Shown here piece after piece: positions 51,355 to 64,000 of a DNA stretch of 64,000 bases (position 1 is the first letter of the stretch; each line of letters opens with the position of its first letter). Under the pieces are notes generated by a model. The model worked only from the letters and a program-made list of their open reading frames with translations. It ran no database searches and had not been told where the DNA came from. Source of the DNA: Brachycybe producta (Eukaryota > Arthropoda > Diplopoda > Playtdesmida > Andrognathidae); contig JAUPFP010000038.1 of assembly GCA_036925085.1 (NCBI GenBank), positions 232,001 through 296,000 of the forward strand, in the 5' to 3' direction. Both the position numbers and the translations under genes were made by a program.

Positions 51355-52974
51355 GATATATAAGGATAATGTACGAGCGTAATAACCGCATTAAAATGAA
51401 TATACCATTATTACTAACTGTTTAATATACGTGTATAACCGAATTGATCGAAATTCGCAAATCATTTTTAACAAAATAATATTAGGTTATGAATCGTCTA
51501 ATTAGGAATATCTCTCGGTGGCGAGTTTGGAATCAACTATTAGGCCTACAGTTACTAAGTTTTGATGATGATTGATATTTGATGACAAAAATATTTTAAT
51601 TAAACAATTAAAAAAAAACATAATTCAATTTTTTTTAAATTTAAAGATGATACCTTTAATTTAAATTCTATAATTTTATCATTTAACTTCTTGCTTTTTA
51701 AATATAAATAAAACGCGATTAAAATCAAAACTGATTAGTTTGATTTTTTTTGTTGAAACTCTTGTTAAATGTCCAACTGGGAATCAATTTTAAGATAATA
51801 AAAATCCAGAAAAAATACTATTAAAATAGGGTCACACACATTTCAAAACTACACACCTATTTTTTGCTCTTAATATTAAAACTCATTGATTTTTCTTTCA
51901 TCAAATACAAGTATTATTATTATGGCTAAAACTACCTTCTTCTTCAACCCCAATTTTGAACCCATCCCCGGAAACAAATAGGAGGAATTACATATAAACA
52001 CACACACACCACATCTTAGTATATCTTATCTCTCCTCTAACTTCTCTCGATAAAACTAGGAGAGATATTTTTCTTAATGAATGAAGCCTTAAGAAAATAA
52101 ATATTGAGGTCAGTTTTGTTAGCACCACACCCAATCAGTCTTATTATTATTATTACCTGTGAGAGAAATAGAAAATAAAAAAAAAGTTTGTCTTATTAGG
52201 ATTATTATTATAAGACACACTCGTATTTATATCTCTTTCATATATATTGCATTCATGTCATAATAATCATTCAAGAAAATTTTTGCTCAAAAACTTGAAT
52301 GAACTAGAGTTTTTTTTTCTCGTCCACTCTTGATGGCGCCAACCCTAACCATTTTGAGGACAACCAATGAGGGTTTAACCGCACCCAATTGTACATACAT
52401 TTTCTTAACTTAACCCTACATCACCTTGTAGGTATTACCCCCACCCCCCAAATTTAAAATAATCTGATGGCAGTTTTTTTTAGAAACGTCCCTCCAACAA
52501 TTATTGTAGAAAGAAAATAGCACAAACAAAAAAAAAGCCTCCTTCATTTGTGTTTTTCAGTTTCATTGATAAAAATTTGTAACCTCAATTTTTAGACTTT
52601 TTTTTACTATATTGTAGGCCCTTACACTATACTATAATTAACAATATTCACGTAATCTAAGTGCTATAATACTTGACCCATTGATTACAAATTTCAAGAG
52701 TTATTGAAAATGAAATATATCAGACAACATTTTTTTTTACTGAAAATGTTTTGAGTTTGGTTCGTTTCAGTCTCTTAAAAGCAATTTTAACTGTGTTTTG
52801 AACAATAATTGAAGTTGCAATCGTTTCTTGTATATTGTGGTCAGGTATTAATTAATGTCTTTTGATTGCATAATTCATAAAGGTTTTGTATTTTACACCC
52901 TTTTGAATTATGCTAATTTGTTTTATTGACAAAAATTATAAAAAAAAATATTGTCAGCTGTCATTCTCAAACGG
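51355..52974. other. AT-rich non-coding DNA
   Basis: (ATT)n near 52141-52155; several poly(A/T) runs. No gene seen. Confidence 0.5.
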
Positions 52975-53113
52975 ACAATAAAAAGTTTATTTTGAAAGAT
53001 ATTGAAACATGAAATTATCCTTAAGTGATTGGGCTACCCTTCTAGTTTCTATAAAACATAATGAAGTTTCTCTTCATTTTGCACGTGAAAGCCAAGAGAG
53101 TAATCAACCAGTT
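52975..53113. mobile_element. Foldback MITE family A, right arm
   Basis: AAAAAGTTTATTTTGAAAGA, then GGCTACCCTTCTAGTTTCTA and GTGAAAGCCAAGAGAGTAAT; the left arm is missing. Confidence 0.6.
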
Positions 53114-53678
53114 TACAAAACCACTTTAACTAAGTTATAAACTACATTTAATGTCAATGTGCACACAGATTGCACGTTGCAAAAGAGCAAGTTTTAATGT
53201 TTCTAGAATAAACCTGAAAACTAGTTATGTATTCGGTCATTGTTTTCAACGAGAAACTAACACCATTATATATATAGTGTGTTATCCCCACCACCCATCT
53301 GCAAGAAATTGTGGGTCGTTCGACGTTAACAGCAAAAATATCGAAGACCCAACTAATTAACTCGGATTAGAAATGACGAAATCGCTCATCTGACACCAAA
53401 ATCGATATAAATATATATGCATAAATATCTTTTTCACCTGATCTAAGAATAAATGTTTGGAAAATAATCAATTTATGTTCAATTTGAATATTTTTAATAA
53501 AGAAAAAATATCTAAATGGAAATTTTCACCTGGTTTCTATTTGATGAAATTAAATTAGATCATTTTATGTAAAGTATAAACGCAGAAACAAAGACATTTT
53601 AAAGCAGATGTCATTTCTGTGTTTCATTGAGAAAGAAAAACGTCATCATTTAATATTTTCTAAGCTTAGAACACAAAG

Positions 53679-53714
<36 letters not shown>

Positions 53715-53922
53715 AAGAAATGGAAAAAAGATGTATGGGTTTGTTTTGAGGACAAATGGAAAATTAACCTCTTAATAAATATCCTAAGGAAGGACTCTTA
53801 TAAGAGAAATAAAAGCTTAACATACAATTTACTGTTATACAGAGTGTCTCTCCCTCTTTCTCTCTCCCTCTCTCTCTCTCTTTACAAATTTAAAGTCAAT
53901 ATCAACAATATACACATTCCAG
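53114..53922. other. AT-rich non-coding DNA
   Basis: (GA)n at 53680-53710 and CT-rich sequence at 53845-53882. No gene seen. Confidence 0.5.
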
Positions 53923-54007
53923 TTATTCATCGATTTATCTAGCGATATTACACGTTCATATAATTATCTGAATGTGACGTTACATCGCTGGATAAATCGA
54001 TGAATAA
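53923..54007 (+). ncRNA. Candidate pre-miRNA-like hairpin (85 nt)
   Basis: The 5' arm starts TTATTCATCGATTTATCTAG and the 3' arm ends CTGGATAAATCGATGAATAA. The outer 24 positions pair perfectly except one G:U, then come a mismatch, a small bulge and a further paired stretch, with a loop of about 10 nt (TATAATTATC). Size and shape match animal pre-miRNAs, but the arm sequences match no miRNA I know. A short foldback transposon would look similar, so this is a candidate only. Strand is arbitrary. Confidence 0.35.
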
Positions 54008-55393
54008 GCTTATTACTAAAAAAAATATTTCAAAATGAAGGACATTCACAAGCCCGTTTTTGAAACTCAGCTTGACTTAATGTCACTGATTAATTCATTA
54101 GTTCGATTGACCCCGATGAGTTTAAAAATCTGCAATAGCATCTGGAACTTTAAGCTGAGTACAGATGATCAATTCTGGCATGTCGATACTTTGGTTTTCT
54201 TTTGAAATATGATGTGACCTGTGTCTATATTTTATCACTAAATGCTTACTTTCCCATCATTACAAAGTATTAAAATGTGTATGTAAATGTATATAGATTT
54301 CAACGGCCAGGATTGACAAGCCAGAATTGATCGTTAAACAGCTTTAGACACACTCAGTACGAACAATACACAGTTATTTTTTTATGAGATTACGGTCGTA
54401 AAAATAACACTTGCTAGTTATTTTTCCTATATAGTTTTTTTTTATCTTAACTAGTCTGTATTATAGTTTTATTATTGTCACTTAAATGATTAAATTTTAG
54501 TTGTCCATTTCAATATTTTAAAGGGAAATTGTTACAGACAAGAAGAAGAAAAATTAAGAACTTCAAAAAAAAAAAACTTCTGGCGATTGTAAAAAATTAT
54601 CAGAACCAGTTTTCCAAGTTTACTTGTGTATATTTATATATAAATTAAGATTAATATCAACAATATATAAACCACGTAACGATGACAAGTGGTGTATATA
54701 TGTTTGTGCTTCATTTGAGTCTCTCTTTAAAAAAACGTTATTTTACACAGAGAGAGAGAGAGAGAGAAAAAAAGCGGGACATATTTAAATTTAGAAAATG
54801 TTCTTTACGGTCTATTCATAAAAAACACAAAACACGATTAAATCTTATAAGTTATAAGAAAAACATGGATGTCTAACATGAATTCATTTTACTTCAAATT
54901 GTGGCCCACTTTAAAAACTTTTTTTTTTACAACTTTAGAGCTAAAATAGCTTAAAATAAAAAAAACTATTCTAAACAGATCTCAACTTCCGTAAAAACAA
55001 TCCATATCCAAAATGTATAGAAAAACAGTTGGACAGTAGTATTTTACTACAAACAAAACTAGATATGACCAAAACAAAAGGGAAATGTAATGGGGGTGGG
55101 AGGAGGCGGTGAGGGGGGTCTATTGTTAAGAAAATATAAAATTGTCTATACGGAAATGCAAAACCAGATGTGACTCTGAAGAGCAGAGGGGAGGAGGAGG
55201 AGAAGGAGGAATTGTTTAAGAGAGTGACACTGACTGACTTAACCATACTGTGGTGACACTGACATTCATAAATAATCTAAAATCTAGGAATTTCTTTTTC
55301 ATTATCTTCTTGTTTTTATTTACCAAACATATTATTATAGTGAGTGAGGAGGTTATTTATATCTAAGTATATTATATATATTAAATAATATTG
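54008..55393. other. AT-rich non-coding DNA
   Basis: (GA)n at 54750-54767 and GGA-rich sequence at 55085-55215. A 91-codon minus frame at 54971-55246 reads through the GGA repeat and is not credible. Confidence 0.5.
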
Positions 55394-55468
55394 TGACGTC
55401 ACGTTCCTTACTCTCAAGAGTTTATTTTTGTATCAAAATATCTATCAGTAGATAAACGTGTGACGTAA
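55394..55468 (+). promoter_or_regulatory. Distal CRE-like pair upstream of Egr
   Basis: TGACGTCA at 55394-55401 (full palindromic CRE) and TGACGTAA at 55461-55468. These are perfect or one-off matches to the CREB/ATF site. CRE-like octamers also occur elsewhere in the window, including inside repeats, so function is inferred only from position about 1.6 kb upstream of the ATG. Confidence 0.35.
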
Positions 55469-55686
55469 TAAGGAGGAGAGACTTATAGTTTTAAAGGGAC
55501 ACACATTTCTCCAGATATTATCTATGGTGTAAATATACAAAAAAAGATAAGAGCTGATCACGTTTGAAAACAGCGGCAAAAAGCCAACACCATGAGTGGT
55601 TATTACATTTTTTTTGTCCCATTGAAGTTAAGTTTGTTATAAAACAAATAACGTCTATCTAAAATATAAAATGATATTGGTTCATT

Positions 55687-55766
55687 CTCTCGCTCTCTCT
55701 TTCCTTCCTTCTTTCTCTCTCTCTCTTTTTCTTTCTCTCAATCTCTCTCTCTCTCTCTCTCTCTCG
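55687..55766 (+). repeat. (CT)n-rich microsatellite upstream of Egr
   Basis: Interrupted CT repeat with a pure run near its 3' end; it sits between the distal CREs and the CArG module. Long CT/GA tracts can act as GAGA-type elements in arthropods, but many such tracts occur in the window. Confidence 0.8.
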
Positions 55767-55895
55767 GTTACTATGTCATCAGTGCTTAAAATAAAAAAAA
55801 ATCAACGAAGAGATTCCGGGAGTGTACGAACAAAATTACTACGTCATTAACGAATACAAAAAAGGAAACATTCGGAAGCATTTAAGGCGTGTTTC

Positions 55896-56022
55896 TAACA
55901 AGTAAACCAGTTATGACCATATATGGAAAACGGCGGTATAGCGAACGTGACGTCAATTGACGTCGGTACATGCTCGGCAATTTTCGCCAGATGTCGTTTC
56001 CATATATGGTCACGACTTGTTA
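55896..56022 (+). promoter_or_regulatory. Palindromic CArG-CRE-CRE-CArG module upstream of Egr
   Basis: Two perfect CArG boxes, CCATATATGG at 55917-55926 and 56000-56009, flank a CRE pair (TGACGTCA 55948-55955 and TGACGTCG 55958-55965). The CRE pair forms a perfect 16-bp palindrome GACGTCAATTGACGTC at 55949-55964. The outer edges are TAACAAGT (55896-55903) and its reverse complement ACTTGTTA (56015-56022). Both arms share TGACCATATATGGAAA when read outward-in, so the unit is an imperfect inverted repeat. CArG boxes are bound by SRF and CREs by CREB/ATF, the two inputs that drive vertebrate EGR1 and FOS. SRF/CREB control here is inferred. Confidence 0.65.
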
Positions 56023-56299
56023 ACTTCGTACAAAAAAAGGCAGGCAAGACAAATGAATAATTCATACAGCTGTAATAGGCCAAATTTTAATGTGCACTAT
56101 GAGAAAAAAGTCCGTATAAAGGGGCAGCAAGCAGGCAGACATTTTCTTGTTCGTTCTTTTAAAATCGATTTTTCTCTCGTTTTCTTGACGAGAAAAAACG
56201 AACAGAAAAAAACACCCAACCCCTCAAAAAAAGCGCATGCGTACAAAACATCAATCGATCGTAGGGAGGTGGGAGGGGCGTGAGAAAAACGAAATGTTT

Positions 56300-56307
56300 T
56301 ATATAAA
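56300..56307 (+). promoter_or_regulatory. TATA-like sequence (TATATAAA)
   Basis: A good TATA match about 740 bp upstream of the Egr ATG, 3' of the palindromic CArG module but 5' of the third CArG box. AT-rich background makes chance matches common. A weaker alternative is ATAAAAT at 56494-56500 with an Inr-like TCAGTG at 56527-56532. The start site is not determined. Confidence 0.25.
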
Positions 56308-56373
56308 AAAAGATAGAAAGAGAGAGAAAAAAAAAACACTGAATGAACGTGAAGCATCTGATAATCAAGAGTC

Positions 56374-56485
56374 TACGTCATTTTGACGTCACGATATTAC
56401 CGCGCATCTAAAACAGGACAGACTCAATTTGATTGGTTAATACTGTCCTTCCACATACCATATATGGAATTACTACGTAACAAGT
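56374..56485 (+). promoter_or_regulatory. Proximal CRE / CCAAT / Ets / CArG cluster of Egr
   Basis: In order: TACGTCA (56374-56380), a full CRE TGACGTCA (56384-56391), inverted CCAAT (ATTGG, 56432-56436), an Ets-type GGAAGGAC on the minus strand (56445-56452), a third perfect CArG box CCATATATGG (56458-56467), and TAACAAGT (56478-56485). An Ets site five bases from a CArG box is the arrangement used by SRF-TCF ternary complexes at vertebrate serum response elements. About 580 bp upstream of the ATG. Confidence 0.6.
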
Positions 56486-56529
56486 TTCCATTCATAAAAT
56501 CAATTCTCGTTGGTGTTCTCATTCACTCA

Positions 56530-57042
56530 GTGTGGAATATAGAGACCAAGTTAAAGCGGGTTGAGAATATTTTTTTTCTTCTCCCGTCAATGTTGTGTGT
56601 TTTGCGCGCGTTCGTATGTTCAGTCAACCTACTCCTCCGCAGCCGAAGACGGCATACAGAGAGGAAATTCATTCAAACAAACACATAAGAAAAATCAATC
56701 GTCACTTTTCTGTCTATTTACTTGAAGGTCTATTAACCAGGGCTAACCAAAGAGAGAGAACCTCTATAACCAGTAATGATCCGATATTACATATGTATTT
56801 GACTGTGACATAAATACATATAAATTAGAAAACTAGAAAACATTTTACTCAATCGTTAAAAACGAGTGATTCTGGCTCTATTCACATCATCATCATCATC
56901 ATCTGTTCATCATAGGTCACCCTTTCTCAACAACAATTGAGAGAATCTTCTTCTCCAATTTGTTCAACATTCTCTCAGATTCGTTGTCTTCTTCGTTTGT
57001 TGTCCCTCAGGTGCTCCGGTGTCCCACATCCAAGCTACTAGC
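56530..57042 (+). other. Probable Egr 5' UTR / leader
   Basis: Between the CArG/CRE cluster and ATG 57043. Short open frames here have no recognisable protein. An (ATC)n run lies at 56886-56902. A polypyrimidine stretch ending ttgtccctcag at 57010 is a good 3' splice site, but I see no clean GTRAGT donor between 56530 and 57000. The leader may be unspliced, spliced from further upstream, or trans-spliced. Confidence 0.45.
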
Positions 57043-63800
<6,758 letters not shown>

Positions 63801-64000
63801 ACACTTGTTTTGGTAGCAAGATTCCCTATCCCCCCCCCCCTCCTCTTCCCTCCATATCCTCTCCTCTAATGTCACCAAATCCACCATTTTTTTTATGAAC
63901 TTTCCGCTCAGGTGGACCATAATGGTTACGGTTTTTTGGGCCAATAATTTTCCCCACCCACAATCGACATAATCCTACACCACCACCCACTACCCACCCT
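63801..64000 (+). other. Egr 3' UTR (start only)
   Basis: Non-coding sequence after the TGA, with an 11-nt C run at 63830-63840 and CT/CA-rich stretches. No AATAAA is seen before the window ends, so the transcript end lies outside. Confidence 0.6.

Noticed and set aside
51034..51425. Five overlapping open frames of 64-113 codons with a repeating peptide; also considered as a CRISPR-like array
   Set aside because: A 22-bp minisatellite without spacers; the frames exist because the unit rarely contains stops. CRISPR needs unique spacers and a prokaryotic context.
56097..56688. Open frames of 69-108 codons in the Egr upstream region
   Set aside because: They overlap the CArG/CRE cluster, lie on both strands, and show no recognisable protein.
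57019..57042. GTG start for Egr exon 1
   Set aside because: GTG is not a normal eukaryotic start; ATG 57043 follows in frame, with A at -3.

Overview
This looks like one scaffold piece from an AT-rich animal genome, and it contains a single gene I can recognise. The gene is an Egr-family (EGR1 / Drosophila stripe) zinc-finger transcription factor on the + strand in the last 7 kb. Its zinc-finger block and the basic tail after it ([12 protein letters not shown]) resemble protostome Egr/Stripe more than vertebrate EGR. I therefore infer a protostome, possibly an arthropod; the species cannot be read from the sequence. Poly(A)/poly(T) runs, (TA)n, (CT)n and (ATC)n microsatellites, GT-AG splicing and many DNA-transposon remnants all fit a metazoan nuclear genome.

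Layout: positions 1-55,400 form a gene-poor desert of AT-rich DNA and repeats. I could find no convincing protein-coding exon there apart from transposon debris. Several repeats are defined by terminal inverted repeats plus target-site duplications (TSDs). There are four hAT-like elements with 8-bp TSDs (11,072; 32,948; 38,339; 40,281). There are five PIF/Harbinger-like elements with TAA or TTA TSDs (3,240; 25,238; 29,042; 42,141; 42,444). A mariner-like element at 49,765 keeps the end of its transposase. Two nested long-TIR insertions with 10-11 bp TSDs sit inside a copy of a long-inverted-repeat element (45,354-46,810). A LINE C-terminal fragment lies near 27,200 and a probable LTR-retrotransposon remnant at 20,700-21,655. 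Eight or so copies of one foldback family are spread through the window, one of them inside the Egr intron. Tandem arrays include a 22-bp minisatellite (51,046), about 194 bp x 3 (17,400), about 180 bp x 3 (33,943) and about 157 bp x 3 inside a transposon (45,800). A 100-N assembly gap lies at 8,036-8,135.

Positions 55,390-56,530 carry an immediate-early-type regulatory region. It has three identical CArG boxes (CCATATATGG, SRF sites) and several CRE sites (TGACGTCA). Two of the CArG boxes and a fused CRE pair are arranged as one imperfect palindrome. This matches the SRF/CREB logic known for vertebrate EGR1 and FOS and is the most interesting regulatory structure in the window.

The Egr coding sequence joins 57,043-57,334 to 62,173-63,800, in frame across a 4.8-kb GT-AG intron, and encodes 639 residues. 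The intron falls upstream of the ITYxG motif, roughly where the single intron of vertebrate EGR1 lies. The window ends about 200 bp into the 3' UTR.
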